Position numbers and translations under genes: made by a program. Of a stretch of 64,000 nucleotides of DNA, positions 8,210 through 17,700 are shown piece by piece; positions within the stretch are counted from its first letter, which is position 1; every line of letters begins with the position of its first letter. This DNA is from Cryobacterium arcticum. Its GTDB lineage: Bacteria > Actinomycetota > Actinomycetes > Actinomycetales > Microbacteriaceae. The notes below the pieces were generated by a model that did not search any database, had not been told where the DNA came from, and saw only the letters and a list, made by a program, of their open reading frames with translations. The stretch lies in NCBI RefSeq assembly GCF_003185895.1, contig NZ_QHLY01000012.1, positions 1,364,001 to 1,428,000 on the forward strand, in the 5' to 3' direction.

Positions 8210-9023
8210 TTCGTCCGCTGCCGCGCCTGCACCGGCGCTGCTCACCGTTCGCGGCCTGCAGAAGAGCTTCGGTTCCAACCAGGTCCTGAAATCGGTCGAC
8301 CTCACCGTCGCGCGAGGTCAGGTGCTGGCCCTGATCGGCCCGTCCGGTTCGGGCAAGACCACCGTGCTGCGCTGCCTCAACGGCCTCGAGATCGCCGACG
8401 GCGGCACCATCGAGATCGTCGGCGCGGAGGACGCAACGCACGCGCCCGTGGTGATTGACTTCGCGCCCGCCCACGGCAAGCGTGCCGGGGTGCCGAAGAA
8501 GGCACTCGGCACCCTGCGCGACCGCTCGGCCATGGTCTTCCAGCACTACAACCTGTTCCCGCACAAGACGGTGCTCGAGAACGTGATGGAGGGCCCCGTC
8601 GTCGTGCAGCGCCGCCCGCGCGCCGAGGTCGAGGCCGAGGCACTGCAGCTGCTCGACCGGGTGGGCCTGGGCGACAAACGCGACAGCTACCCGTTCGAGC
8701 TCTCCGGCGGCCAGCAGCAGCGGGTGGGCATCGTGCGCGCCCTGGCGCTCCGGCCCACCCTGCTGCTCTTCGACGAGCCCACCAGCGCCCTCGACCCTGA
8801 ACTGGTGGGCGACGTACTGCGCCTGATCAAGGAACTCGCCGGCGAAGGCTGGACCATGGTGATCGTCACCCACGAACTGGAGTTCGCCCGCGAGGTGGCC
8901 ACCGAAGTCGCCTTCGTCGACGGTGGCACCATCGTGGAGCACGGCGATCCGAAGGAACTGCTGCGCAACCCCCAGCACGAGCGCACCCGCCAGTTCCTGC
9001 ACCGGCTGCTCTTTCCTTTCTAG
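8196..9023 (+). CDS. Amino acid ABC transporter ATP-binding protein (GlnQ/TcyN type)
   Basis: A 275-residue cytosolic ATPase that energises the transporter. Walker A is GPSGSGKTT, the signature [11 protein letters not shown], and Walker [13 protein letters not shown]; the H-loop His is in [13 protein letters not shown]. Between Walker A and the Q-loop ([11 protein letters not shown]) there is an insertion of about 20 residues, including [17 protein letters not shown], longer than in most GlnQ proteins but seen in some actinobacterial relatives. ATG 8196 was chosen over 8160 because only the former gives a normal N-terminus ([12 protein letters not shown]). It overlaps the permease gene, consistent with translational coupling. 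Confidence 0.93.
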   Translation: MSPTDSSAAAPAPALLTVRGLQKSFGSNQVLKSVDLTVARGQVLALIGPSGSGKTTVLRCLNGLEIADGGTIEIVGAEDATHAPVVIDFAPAHGKRAGVPKKALGTLRDRSAMVFQHYNLFPHKTVLENVMEGPVVVQRRPRAEVEAEALQLLDRVGLGDKRDSYPFELSGGQQQRVGIVRALALRPTLLLFDEPTSALDPELVGDVLRLIKELAGEGWTMVIVTHELEFAREVATEVAFVDGGTIVEHGDPKELLRNPQHERTRQFLHRLLFPF

Positions 9024-9032
9024 GGGCAGGCG

Positions 9033-10799
9033 CTAGGCGATCAGCCCGAACTCCTTGAGCAGCTCGCCGATCTCGGTGGTCTCCAGCTTCTTGATGATCC
9101 GCTTCTGCACGAACCCGGGAACCGGCAGGTTGAGCTCTTCGCCGTCGCGCAGCCGGCTCATCGCCGCGAGCAGCTTGCGCACGTCGTAGGTGGAGTTGAA
9201 CACCTCCGGCACACCGCGCTCGATCCCGAGCAGCTGGTAGGCCGCTTCCATGCCGGTGCGCACCGAGTACTCGGTGGTAAAGATGGTGTCGCGCGTGGTC
9301 TCGGCGAACTGGCCGATGAAGGCAAAGTTCACCGCGCCAGCGGGCACGACCTCCGGCCGGTCGCCGGCCTTGCGGGGCAGGAAGAACGAGGTGACGTACG
9401 GCATCATCACCGGCACGGTACGGGCCGCGTTCGCGGCGAGGTCGGGAATGTCGGCCACCGGCACTCCCAGGTGGAACAGCCATTCCTGGGTGATCTCCTC
9501 GCCGGTGCAGTCCTGCATCGACTTCGTCACATAGTCGCCGGGGGTGTCCACCAGCAGCGAGTACACCCAGACCACGATCTGGTCCGGGCTCTGCTGCTTG
9601 AAGTGCGGCTGCCGGTTCACGGTCCAGCTGAGCAGCCAGCTCGAGTCGCGTGCCGTGACAATGCCACCGGTCACGACCTTGCCGCTGAACGGGTCACGCT
9701 TGGCGATCTTCTCGATGTACGCCGGAATCCGGGCATCGAGGGTGGTCACGGTGGCCGATTCCCACTTGCTCTCGGCGATATTGCCGCAGAACACCTCGGG
9801 GCGGCCGAACGACGGGTCGCTCCTGGCGATGTTCTTCCAGAGGTCCCAGGCCGGAGCGGGGCCCTCGTCGAGGCCGGCGGGCGTGTGCTGGTCGCCGTCC
9901 GTGGAGTTCTCGGTCAGTGAGCCGATGGTGGTGAAGACCAGGTCGGTCTCGCTGAGCTCCACGCTGCCCTGCTCGCCGTCGGTCAGCCAGTGGATGCGGG
10001 TAGCCTGTTTGCGGCCGGCGCTGATGTTGATGTCGAAGTCGATGTCGGTGACCTCGGTGCTGAACCGGAAGGTGACGCCCTTCTCGAGCAGCCAGCGGTA
10101 GAGCGGCAGAACCAGGGACTCGTACTGGTTGAACTTGGTGAACTTGAGCGCGGTGAAGTCCGGGAGTCCGCCGATGTGGTGCACGAAGCGGTGCAGGTAG
10201 AGCTTCATTTCCAGCGCACTGTGCCATTCCTCGAACGCGAACATGGTGCGCCAGTACAGCCAGAAGTTGCTGGCCAGGAAGTCGGCCGAGAAGACCTCGT
10301 TGATCCGCTTGCCTTCCATCTCCTCGCGGGGCGCCAGGAACACCTTGGTGACCTCCTTCTGCGCCTTCTCGCTCAGAGTGAACAGGCCGTCGGTGCGGGC
10401 ATCCTGGCCCTGCTTCTCGGTCACCCGCTGCAGGGAGTAGTTCGGGTCGTCCTTGTCGAGCCAGTAGAACTCGTCGAGCACACTGGCGCCGTCGACCTCG
10501 ATCGAGGGCACCGAACGGAACAGGTCCCACAGGCATTCCATGTGGTCTTCCATCTCACGGCCGCCGCGGATGACGAAACCCTTCTTCGGCGCCTTGATGC
10601 CGTCGAGCGCGCCGCCGGGCAGTTTCAACCGCTCGAGGATGGTGATGTTGGCGCCGTCCATGTGGCCGTCCCGGATCAGGAACGCGGCGCCGGACAGTGA
10701 GGCGAGGCCGGAGCCGACGAACCAGGCGGTCTTGCCGTCGACTCCCTCTGGCTTGCGGGGGCGGGCGAATGCCTCATAGTTACCGCTGCTGTAGTACAT
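9033..10799 (-). CDS. ohyA: Oleate hydratase
   Basis: A 588-residue FAD-dependent enzyme of the myosin-cross-reactive-antigen family, which adds water to the cis-9 double bond of oleate to give 10-hydroxystearate, a route for detoxifying or modifying fatty acids. The FAD fold begins with TAWFVGSGLASLSGAAFLIRD. The conserved RGGREME motif, containing the Glu that is catalytic in characterised members, is at about residues 80-86. Further conserved blocks include WLDKDDPNYSL and FAFEEWHSALE. Start ATG 10799 has an AAGGAG site and overlaps the upstream TetR gene by 20 bases, so regulator and enzyme are co-transcribed. A much longer upstream extension of the same frame is spurious. Confidence 0.95.
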   Translation of the reverse strand: MYYSSGNYEAFARPRKPEGVDGKTAWFVGSGLASLSGAAFLIRDGHMDGANITILERLKLPGGALDGIKAPKKGFVIRGGREMEDHMECLWDLFRSVPSIEVDGASVLDEFYWLDKDDPNYSLQRVTEKQGQDARTDGLFTLSEKAQKEVTKVFLAPREEMEGKRINEVFSADFLASNFWLYWRTMFAFEEWHSALEMKLYLHRFVHHIGGLPDFTALKFTKFNQYESLVLPLYRWLLEKGVTFRFSTEVTDIDFDINISAGRKQATRIHWLTDGEQGSVELSETDLVFTTIGSLTENSTDGDQHTPAGLDEGPAPAWDLWKNIARSDPSFGRPEVFCGNIAESKWESATVTTLDARIPAYIEKIAKRDPFSGKVVTGGIVTARDSSWLLSWTVNRQPHFKQQSPDQIVVWVYSLLVDTPGDYVTKSMQDCTGEEITQEWLFHLGVPVADIPDLAANAARTVPVMMPYVTSFFLPRKAGDRPEVVPAGAVNFAFIGQFAETTRDTIFTTEYSVRTGMEAAYQLLGIERGVPEVFNSTYDVRKLLAAMSRLRDGEELNLPVPGFVQKRIIKKLETTEIGELLKEFGLIA

Positions 10800-11586
10800 C
10801 TGGGTCTCCTTGTGGGTCTGAATCTTGTTCACTCGGTGCCGTGCGCACGGAGGCCTGGAAGCCCAGAACAATCTGGGCCACCTGCCCGCGCGCGTCGGCA
10901 TCGGGGTCGTGCTCCGGGAGTATCCCGGCAGAAGGCTGCACCAGGGTGTGGTGCAAAACGGCGAAAATGGACCGCGCGGCACGGCGGGCAGCCACGACAC
11001 GGTGTTCGCTCGGCGGTTCGCCCGCGGCGAGCAGAGCCGCGAGCAGGGATTCGAGGTCGCGCACCAGGGCGAGGCCGACGGCCCGATAGGGCGCATCCGG
11101 CGGGCCGAACAACAGCTCACGCTGGTAGGCGACGGTATTGGGCGCGTCGAGCCGGCCGACGACGAGCACGGGCTCGACCGCCGCGAGCACGGCCGCCGAG
11201 GGGTCGACGGCTCGCGCGGCGAGCTCCCTGCCGGCGTTGATCGCCCGGCCGAACTCCTCGTTGTAGACCATGAGCAACAGTTCGCCCTTGTTGGCCGCAT
11301 ACCGGAACAGGGTGCCGGTGGCCACATCGGCGCGGTCGGAGATCGCCTGGGTGGTGACATTGTCGAAGCCCCGCTCGGCGAACAGGCCGGCCGCCGCGGT
11401 GAAGATGCGCCGGCGCTTGTCCTGCATGTTGCGCAGCCGTCGGGTGGCCGGTTCACTCCCCCGCGGTGCATTTCCACGCAGTGCAGGTTCACGCAGTGCA
11501 GGTTCACGCAGTGCAGGTTCACGCAGTGCAGGTTCACGCAGTGCAGGTTCACGAAGTGCAGGTTCACGCAGTGCATTTCCACGCAT
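10780..11586 (-). CDS. TetR family regulator with an N-terminal LREPA pentapeptide-repeat tail
   Basis: A 268-residue TetR-type repressor, probably sensing a fatty acid ligand and controlling the adjoining oleate hydratase gene. The helix-turn-helix is in RRRIFTAAAGLFAERGFDN followed by VTTQAISDRADVATGTLFRYAANKGELL. The start is notable. ATG 11586 has a strong AGAGGAG site seven bases upstream and leads through RGNA, six LREPA units and LRGNA before the DNA-binding domain. An internal ATG at 11427 (MQDKRRRIF), which would give a conventional length, has no ribosome site. I therefore favour the long form, moderately. The tail is Arg/Pro-rich and likely disordered. The gene's 3' end overlaps ohyA. 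Confidence 0.85.
   Translation of the reverse strand: MRGNALREPALREPALREPALREPALREPALREPALRGNAPRGSEPATRRLRNMQDKRRRIFTAAAGLFAERGFDNVTTQAISDRADVATGTLFRYAANKGELLLMVYNEEFGRAINAGRELAARAVDPSAAVLAAVEPVLVVGRLDAPNTVAYQRELLFGPPDAPYRAVGLALVRDLESLLAALLAAGEPPSEHRVVAARRAARSIFAVLHHTLVQPSAGILPEHDPDADARGQVAQIVLGFQASVRTAPSEQDSDPQGDPDVLQQR
11466..11585. repeat. 15-bp tandem array (8 units) inside the 5' end of the TetR gene
   Basis: Eight contiguous 15-bp units. The six inner ones (11481-11570) read GTGCAGGTTCACGCA on the plus strand; the two outer ones (11466-11480 and 11571-11585) are both GTGCATTTCCACGCA. One inner unit (11541-11555) ends ACGAA, which is synonymous (CTG to CTT, Leu) in the TetR frame. Each unit is an imperfect dyad (GTG...CAC), so the array could also be a row of protein-binding sites. 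The unit length is a multiple of three, so copy-number changes keep the frame. Confidence 0.95.
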
Positions 11587-11692
11587 GTTGTCGCTCCTCT
11601 GAGCCGGCCGCAACACCACCAAACGGAGTGTGCTCCTTTTTGAGCGTACTCCGCCTGCGTGTCGCGGGGCAACCACGGCCTAACCTGAACGA

Positions 11693-12382
11693 GTGACTTC
11701 TTCCGCTGTGACCGCACCGGTCGCCCCCTCCCCCTACCGGCGCATGGTGGGAATCCTGCGCATCCTGCTGGCGGTGCTGATATTCGCTGCGATCGTGACC
11801 CAGATCGTGGACCAGATCACCCACGATGCCTTCGAACCGGCCCGCTATTTCGGCTTCTTCACCATCCAGTCGAGCCTGATGAACGTTGTCGTGCTCGCGG
11901 TGGGCGGCGCACTGGCGCTGCGCGTGGCCGCCGAACCCGAACTGATGGCGCGGGTACGGATGTCCACGCTCTGTTATGCCGTGATCACCGGGGTGGTCTA
12001 CAACCTGCTGCTGCGCAACCTTCCGCCGGACGGCAGCTTTGTGGGCCTGGACTGGCCCAACGAGGTTCTGCACGTCTGGGCGCCGGTGCTCATCGTGGCC
12101 GACTGGCTGCTGGCGCCCGGTCGCCCGGCGCTGGCCTGGAACCGGATCTGGTTCGCGATGATCTATCCGGTGGTCTGGCTGGGCTACGCGCTCGTGCGCG
12201 GCGGCGTCACCGACTACTGGACCTACCCGTTCCTCAACCCGAACGAGCCGGGCGGATGGCCCAAGGTGCTGCTGTACATCCTGGTGATCGCCGTCGTGAT
12301 CATCGGTATCTCTGCGGCCGCGATCGGGCTGAGCCGGCTCGGCCGCCGGCGGGTGACCGAGCTCACCCGCGACCTGGCCTAG
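11693..12382 (+). CDS. Pr6Pr family membrane protein
   Basis: A 229-residue integral membrane protein with about six hydrophobic segments (about 18-40, 55-80, 92-110, 125-145, 155-172 and 198-220). The pattern of conserved polar residues (FGFFTIQSSLMNVVV, GVVYNLLLR, WPNEVLHVWAPVLIVADWLL, DYWTYPFLNP) matches the Pr6Pr family of actinobacterial membrane proteins, whose function is unknown. It is divergent from the TetR gene. There is no ribosome site, but TAACCT lies exactly six bases before the GTG start, the arrangement expected for a leaderless transcript. Confidence 0.8.
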   Translation: MTSSAVTAPVAPSPYRRMVGILRILLAVLIFAAIVTQIVDQITHDAFEPARYFGFFTIQSSLMNVVVLAVGGALALRVAAEPELMARVRMSTLCYAVITGVVYNLLLRNLPPDGSFVGLDWPNEVLHVWAPVLIVADWLLAPGRPALAWNRIWFAMIYPVVWLGYALVRGGVTDYWTYPFLNPNEPGGWPKVLLYILVIAVVIIGISAAAIGLSRLGRRRVTELTRDLA

Positions 12383-12465
12383 CCTGCACCCGGCTTCACC
12401 TGCCGTTCACCGGGGTGGAGCACACCGGTGCCACCAGGTTTCGACGCAGTTTCCGGGAGGGCACC

Positions 12466-12849
12466 ATGAGCAATCCAGCGACCGAGAATGCACAGGGTTA
12501 CGCCGATCTGGTGAGACTGCACGGGCGAGAACTCACCGGCGCGGTGGCCGTGATCGCCGACGCCGACGGGCCGCTGCTCGTGCACGGGGCCGACGGTGAG
12601 CACACCACCGGCCTGGTCCTCGCCCTCGCGCTGCTGGCCGCGGGGCTCCCGCACGATGAGGCGCTGGCCGCCGCCCTCCCCGCCGAACCGCATCCGGCCG
12701 CACTGCGCGATGCGCTGGCCGCGATCGCCGGTCACGGCGGCACGGAGGCGTACCTGCTGCGGCACGGCCTCACCGTGTCGCAGTTCCACGCCTTGCGTGA
12801 GCGGTTCGCCGGGGACGAGGCCGGCCTCGCCGCCGGCGACGTGAGCTGA
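12466..12849 (+). CDS. Truncated tyrosine-phosphatase-like protein lacking catalytic Cys and Arg
   Basis: A 127-residue protein with a good GGGAGG ribosome site before ATG 12466. Residues 25-127 resemble the C-terminal half of MptpB/IphP-type tyrosine phosphatases: GPLLVHGADGEHTTGLVLALALLAAGL corresponds to the usual P-loop region (HCxxGKDRTG, then a hydrophobic helix), and GGTEAYLLRHGLTVSQFHALRERF to the family's terminal helix. In the HCX5R signature the Cys is Gly41 and the Arg is Thr47, so it cannot be catalytic. The first ~100 residues of a full-length member are absent. It may be a decaying remnant or a retained binding module. The assignment rests on my own motif comparison. Confidence 0.6.
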   Translation: MSNPATENAQGYADLVRLHGRELTGAVAVIADADGPLLVHGADGEHTTGLVLALALLAAGLPHDEALAAALPAEPHPAALRDALAAIAGHGGTEAYLLRHGLTVSQFHALRERFAGDEAGLAAGDVS

Positions 12850-12867
12850 GCTGGGCTTACCTGAGGG

Positions 12868-13233
12868 TTACCGGCCGCGCGCCAGGCGGCGCTGCCGCAT
12901 GGCCAGGAACAACGGGAACGTGAAGGCGAACGCGGTCACCAGGCCGCCCAGCACGTAGGCCCAGCCGGCCCGCATGCCGAGCCGTCGCGCCTCGACGAGA
13001 ATGAAGATACTGCCGGCGATGAACACGACGAGCAGGTCGGTGGTGAGCGACGAAACCGCCGGTCCGCTCAGGGTCCAGTCGCCGATGAAGTTGCGGGCTT
13101 CCACGATGGCCTGGATGTTCCAGGTCCAGGTGCCGATCAACCCCACGATGCCGAGTGCCAGGTAGACGAAGGTGAGGGTCGTCCACCCCGCCGCGGCGGA
13201 GGAAGGTTGTGGTGATGCGTCTGTGCGGCTCAT
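12868..13233 (-). CDS. DUF2834 domain membrane protein
   Basis: A 121-residue small membrane protein with three hydrophobic segments (about 22-42, 62-80 and 88-108). The phrases TLTFVYLALGIVGLIGTWTWN and DLLVVFIAGSIFILVEARRLGMR are characteristic of DUF2834 proteins, whose function is unknown. Start ATG 13233 is chosen as the first Met giving a normal N-terminus. No ribosome site is present because an 18-bp perfect stem-loop ends three bases upstream. The gene lies downstream of, and in the same direction as, the S1C protease gene. Confidence 0.75.
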   Translation of the reverse strand: MSRTDASPQPSSAAAGWTTLTFVYLALGIVGLIGTWTWNIQAIVEARNFIGDWTLSGPAVSSLTTDLLVVFIAGSIFILVEARRLGMRAGWAYVLGGLVTAFAFTFPLFLAMRQRRLARGR

Positions 13234-13235
13234 GC

Positions 13236-13276
13236 ACACAGTGTGCCGCGATCTGGACGATCGCGGCACACTGTGT
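13236..13276 (-). terminator. Perfect 18-bp stem-loop between protease stop and DUF2834 start
   Basis: Arms at 13236-13253 and 13259-13276 are exact reverse complements, with a 5-nt loop (TGGAC). It follows the protease stop by 12 bases, as a terminator would, but no T-run follows. Instead it ends just before the DUF2834 start codon, where it would block ribosome access. Terminator, attenuator or both are possible. Confidence 0.7.
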
Positions 13277-13288
13277 CAATCGCGGGGC

Positions 13289-14641
13289 TCAGGCGGCTGG
13301 TCCGGCGATCAGGGTGGCGTCGGCGCTGTGCGCAGTGCCTGCCTCGTCGAGCCAGTCGATGGTCACGGTGTCACCCGGCAGGTGTGCGGCCAGTTCGGCC
13401 GAGAGCGCTGCCGCGGTGGCGACGGCCACCCCGTCGACGGCGGTGATGGTGTCACCCGCGGCGAGGCCGATGGTGGCGGCGGGAGTGTCGGCGATGACGC
13501 CGGCAACGGTGGCCGCGGCATCCGTGCCCGTGGTCGTCGGCGAGGTCGTGGTCGTGCTGGAGCCGAGCCCGATGCCGAGGAAGGCCGGGTTGCCCACGGT
13601 GATGGTGTCGGTGCTGGCCCCGTTGGCCACCGCGGCGTCGATGGCGTCGACGATGGTCAGGGCGTCTTCGATCGGGATCGCGTAGCCGGTGATGTCGGCG
13701 GTGCCGGAGGATGCGGCGGTGTCGATGCCGATCACTTCGCCGTCGGCGTCGTAGAGCGGGCCGCCGGATTCGCCGGACTCGATGTCGGCGTCGACCTCGA
13801 TGAGGCCGGTGAGGTCTTCGGCATCGGAGCCATCGGAGTCCTGCGCGGTGATGGACTGCTCCAGGCTGAGCACGGTACCGGAGGCCGCGGTGAGGGTGCC
13901 GGTGCCGCCGGCGTTGCCCACCCCGGTGACCGTATCGCCCACGGCGACCGCGCCGGAGGTGTCGAGGTCGGCGACCGTGAGGCCGCTGGCGTCCACGAGT
14001 TCGAGCACGGCGATGTCGTCGGTGGCGTCGGTGCCGACGACCTCCGCGGTGTATTCGGCACCGGTGGACACGACGGTGACGGTGATGCTGGTGGCGCCCT
14101 CCACCACATGGTTGTTGGTGAGGATGCGGCCGTCGGCGGTGAGGATGAGGCCGGTACCGGCAGCCTCGGCGCTCTCGTAGCCGAGCACGGTGTCGATCAC
14201 GACGACGCCGGCGGACTGTTCCGCCGTGGCGGCCGTGGTGTCGAGGGTCGTGGTGCCGGTGCTGGACTGACCGAGGCCGGACTGGCCCAGTGGGGATTGG
14301 CCCAGACCGGATTGAGCGGAGCCGGACTGACCGGGTCCGTAGCCCGAGGTGCCGCCGTAACCGTCTGAGCCGTAGGCCTGGGTGCTATCGGTCGAATCGG
14401 TGCTGTCCTGGGTAGTCGCCGTGGTGTCGGTCTGGGTGGTCTGCTCGGCGGCGGCCGACTGGGATTCGATGGCGTGCACGGCGGCGTAGAGACCGGTTCC
14501 AGAGGCGCCGACCACGAGGGCCGCGGCAAGGCCCATAGCGACGATGTCGCCGGTGCGCCAGCGCTGGTGGTGGGCGGCCGGGGCCTGCGCCTGTGCCTGC
14601 GCCGTGGTGTCAGACTCGGGTGCTGTCTCAGACTCGCTCAT
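13289..14641 (-). CDS. S1C trypsin-like serine protease with PDZ domain (HtrA-like), membrane anchored
   Basis: A 450-residue envelope protease. Residues 31-57 form a single membrane anchor after a short cytosolic tail. A Ser/Thr/Gly/Gln-rich low-complexity linker (about 60-135) follows. The chymotrypsin-fold domain has the triad His178 (TNNHVVEG), Asp209 (DDIAVLELVD) and Ser292 (GESGGP). A C-terminal PDZ domain (about 365-445, LGIGLGSS through IGLAAGDTITAVDG) should bind exposed peptide ends. Such proteins degrade or sense misfolded exported proteins. ATG 14641 has GGAAAGGA eight bases upstream; the upstream extension overlaps sbcC and is rejected. The composition is strongly acidic and Thr/Asp-rich. 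Confidence 0.92.
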   Translation of the reverse strand: MSESETAPESDTTAQAQAQAPAAHHQRWRTGDIVAMGLAAALVVGASGTGLYAAVHAIESQSAAAEQTTQTDTTATTQDSTDSTDSTQAYGSDGYGGTSGYGPGQSGSAQSGLGQSPLGQSGLGQSSTGTTTLDTTAATAEQSAGVVVIDTVLGYESAEAAGTGLILTADGRILTNNHVVEGATSITVTVVSTGAEYTAEVVGTDATDDIAVLELVDASGLTVADLDTSGAVAVGDTVTGVGNAGGTGTLTAASGTVLSLEQSITAQDSDGSDAEDLTGLIEVDADIESGESGGPLYDADGEVIGIDTAASSGTADITGYAIPIEDALTIVDAIDAAVANGASTDTITVGNPAFLGIGLGSSTTTTSPTTTGTDAAATVAGVIADTPAATIGLAAGDTITAVDGVAVATAAALSAELAAHLPGDTVTIDWLDEAGTAHSADATLIAGPAA

Positions 14642-14717
14642 GCTCGGTGTCCTTTCCTGGGCGAGCGGGGAACCGTTCGCGTCTGGATTCAGACAAGCCG
14701 TCGAACCTATGGGTGAC

Positions 14718-17700
14718 CTATGACGACGTTGAGGAAAGGCTTGCGAGTTGCCCTGAGAGCGCTCCGGGTGCCGGAGACCGAGGAGCATCGATCTCGCTGT
14801 AGCCCTGCGGCGTGACCCGGATCTGCAACTTCGCCGGAATCTGTTCCTTCATCGATTCGACGTGGCTGATCAGCCCGATGGTGCGACCGCCGGCCCGCAG
14901 GCTGTCGAGGGTGCTCATGGCCGTCTCCAGCGTCTCGGCGTCGAGGGAGCCGAAGCCCTCATCGACGAAGAGGGTATCGAGGGCGATGCCGCCGGCCTGA
15001 TTGGAGACCACCTCGGCGAGCCCGAGCGCCAGGGCGAGCGAGGCGAGAAAGGTCTCCCCGCCGGAGAGCGAGTGCGTGGCTCGTGCCCGCCCGGTGTGTT
15101 CGTCGCGGATGGCGAGCCCGAGTCCGGCCTGGCTGCCGCGGTACTGCAGGGCGTCGTCGTGTTCGAGGGCGTAGCGACCGCCGGTCATGGTGCGCAGCCG
15201 GTTGTTGGCGGCGGCGATGATCTCTTCGAGCTGGGCGGCGAGCACGTAGGTCTCGAGTTTCATGCGCTTCGTGTTGGGGTCGTCGCCGTGCACGACGGCG
15301 GCGAGCTGGCGCACCTGGCCGTGCCGGGCGAGCAGGTCGGCGGCGAGGGCGAACGTGGCGCGCGCATCCACTACCAGGGCGGTGAGCGCGTCGGCGCGTT
15401 CGCCGAGCGATCCACGCCGGGCGATGGCGGCGTCGCGGGCCTCCGCGGCGAGGCGGCGGGTCTCGCGGGCCGGTTCGACTTCGATGGGGTGGGCGGGCAG
15501 CCCGGCGAGCCCGGATTCGGCGAGCACGCCGCGGGCCGCGGCCAGCTCGTCATCGTGCGCCCGGATGCTGTCTTCCTCGTCGTGCACCTGGGCCGGGGTG
15601 AGCCGGGCAGCCAGGACCTCGGCCTCGTCGGCGAAGCCTTCCTCGGCCAGCTGGCGTGCCAGGGCGTCGGCGGCTGTCTCCGCGGCACGGCGGGCGGAGG
15701 CGCACAGCGCCACGGCGTCGCTGAGCGACCGGGCGGCGTCGAGCTCGGCCTGTAGCCGGTTCGCCCGGTCGGTGACGCTCGCAAAGCCCGATCGTTGGGC
15801 TTCGACCCTGGCTGCGATGGTTTCCCGCTCGGTGCGGAGTTCGGCCAGCTGCACGGCGGTTTCGTCGCGGGCGAGCTGCAACGGGGCCAGGGCAGTCTGG
15901 GCCTCGGCCTGGTCGGCGCGCAGGCGGGCCAGGGCGGTTTCGAGCATGGGCACCCGAGCGAGGTGGTCGGCGGCTTCGGCCTGTGCCTGCCGGGCGAGGG
16001 TGAGGGTGGCGTCGAGCTGGTCGGAATCGTCGGTGCCGGCCCGGGTGCGGGCCTCGGTGAGCCTCGTCGCAACGGCCTGGGACTCGGTGCGGCAGGTGTC
16101 GACGGCGGCCTGCCGGCTGCCCATCAGGCGCCGGGCGGCGTCAAGGTGCTCTTCGGTGACCAGTTCGGCATCGCCGGTCTTGGGCGCAGGGTGCTCGGTG
16201 GCTCCGCAGACCGCGCACGGACTGCCGTCCACCAGCTCTGCCGCCAGTTCGATTGCGAAGCCGCCGAGCCGGCGGTCGACCAGATGCTGGTAGTCGAGGG
16301 CAGCGGTGGAGTTCAGGGCCACAGCGTCGCGCTCGGCGCGGTGCACACCCACGAGTTCGGTCTGCAGCCGGCGCACGTCATCGGCGGCGGCCAGGGCGGT
16401 CTCGGCACGGGCGACCGCCGCCTCCGCTTCGGGCAGCCGGGCCGCTCCGAGTGACGCCTCGGCGAGGGCGTCGGCGGCGGCATCGATGCGTTCCGGCAGG
16501 GCCAGCAGCAGCAGCCGGGCGGTGTCGAGGGCTGTGGTGTGTTCGCCCGCCAGCAGTTCGAGGTCGGTGATGCGCCCGGCGAGGGCGGGCAGCCGACGTT
16601 CTTCGCTCAGGATGTCGCTGAGGCCGCCGAGCTGGCGGAGCCGTTCGTCGACGACGACGGCGAGGCCGGCCGCGTCCAGGTCGGCCTGCGCGGCGACGGG
16701 TGCCGCGGTATCAGCGTCGGTATCGGCCAGGACAGTCACCCACGCACGGCGGGCGCTCTGTTCGGCGGCGTCGGCGGTGGCGACCTCAGCCTGCGCATCC
16801 GCGCTCGCGCGCACCTGCGGCCAGACCCGGGCGGCGCGCTCCGCCGCCGTGAGGCGCTCCCGCCTGGTGGCGATCTCCGTCGCGCGACCAGTCAGCTCGG
16901 CCAGTGCGGCAGCGGCGGTGTCGCGGCGGTCCTGCCGGCGGCGGCGGTCTTCGATGGCCTCGCAGTCCAGGGTGGCGGTGATCAGTGCCGCCGACGCTCC
17001 CTCGGCGCGCACTGTCGCCGCGGCCAGGCGCCGTTCGATGGTCTCGAGGGCCGCCTCGAACCAGGCGAGGTCGGGGTCGGCCGGGGCTTCCGGCGCGGCC
17101 TCGGCCGTTGCGACACCGCCGGGCGCGATCTCGGCATGCGCGGACTCCCCCGCTGCCGTTTCGGCCTGGTCACCGTCCCGCCAGAGCTGGCGCATCGTCG
17201 CGGCGACGAGGCCGTCGATCTCGTGGCGGGCCAGCGAGAGCTCGTCATCGAGCACCTTACGGCGGGCGAGCAACTCGGTCTCCAGCTGCTGGAATCGCAG
17301 GGTGCCGAAGAGGGTACGCAGCACCGTGAGCCGATCGTCGGTCTTGGCGAGCAGGAACCGCTGGAACCGGTTCTGGGCGAGCAGGATCACCTGCAGGAAC
17401 TGGTCCTGCTTGAGCGGCAGGATCCGGCTGAGCTCGTTTCCCACATCGACGGGCCGGGACGCGATGCCCACCCAGCCGTCGGCGCCGGAACCGGCCTCGA
17501 AACGGTCGAGGCGGGCATCCGGCTGGGCGGTGGTGGTGCCGACGCCGCGCTTCTTGGGCTTCTCGAACCGGGGCGTGCGGTACACCCGGTAGGTCTCGCC
17601 CTTGAGGGTGAACTCGAGTTCGACGAAGCTCGGGTCATCCGGGTCGCAGTGGTCGCTGCGCAGCCGCAGCTCGCTGCCATCGAAGCGCGGCACCGAGCCG

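Noticed and set aside
11466..11696. Other open frames through the 15-bp array, on both strands
   Set aside because: A 15-bp period keeps every frame open. Only the TetR frame has a ribosome site and continues into a real domain.
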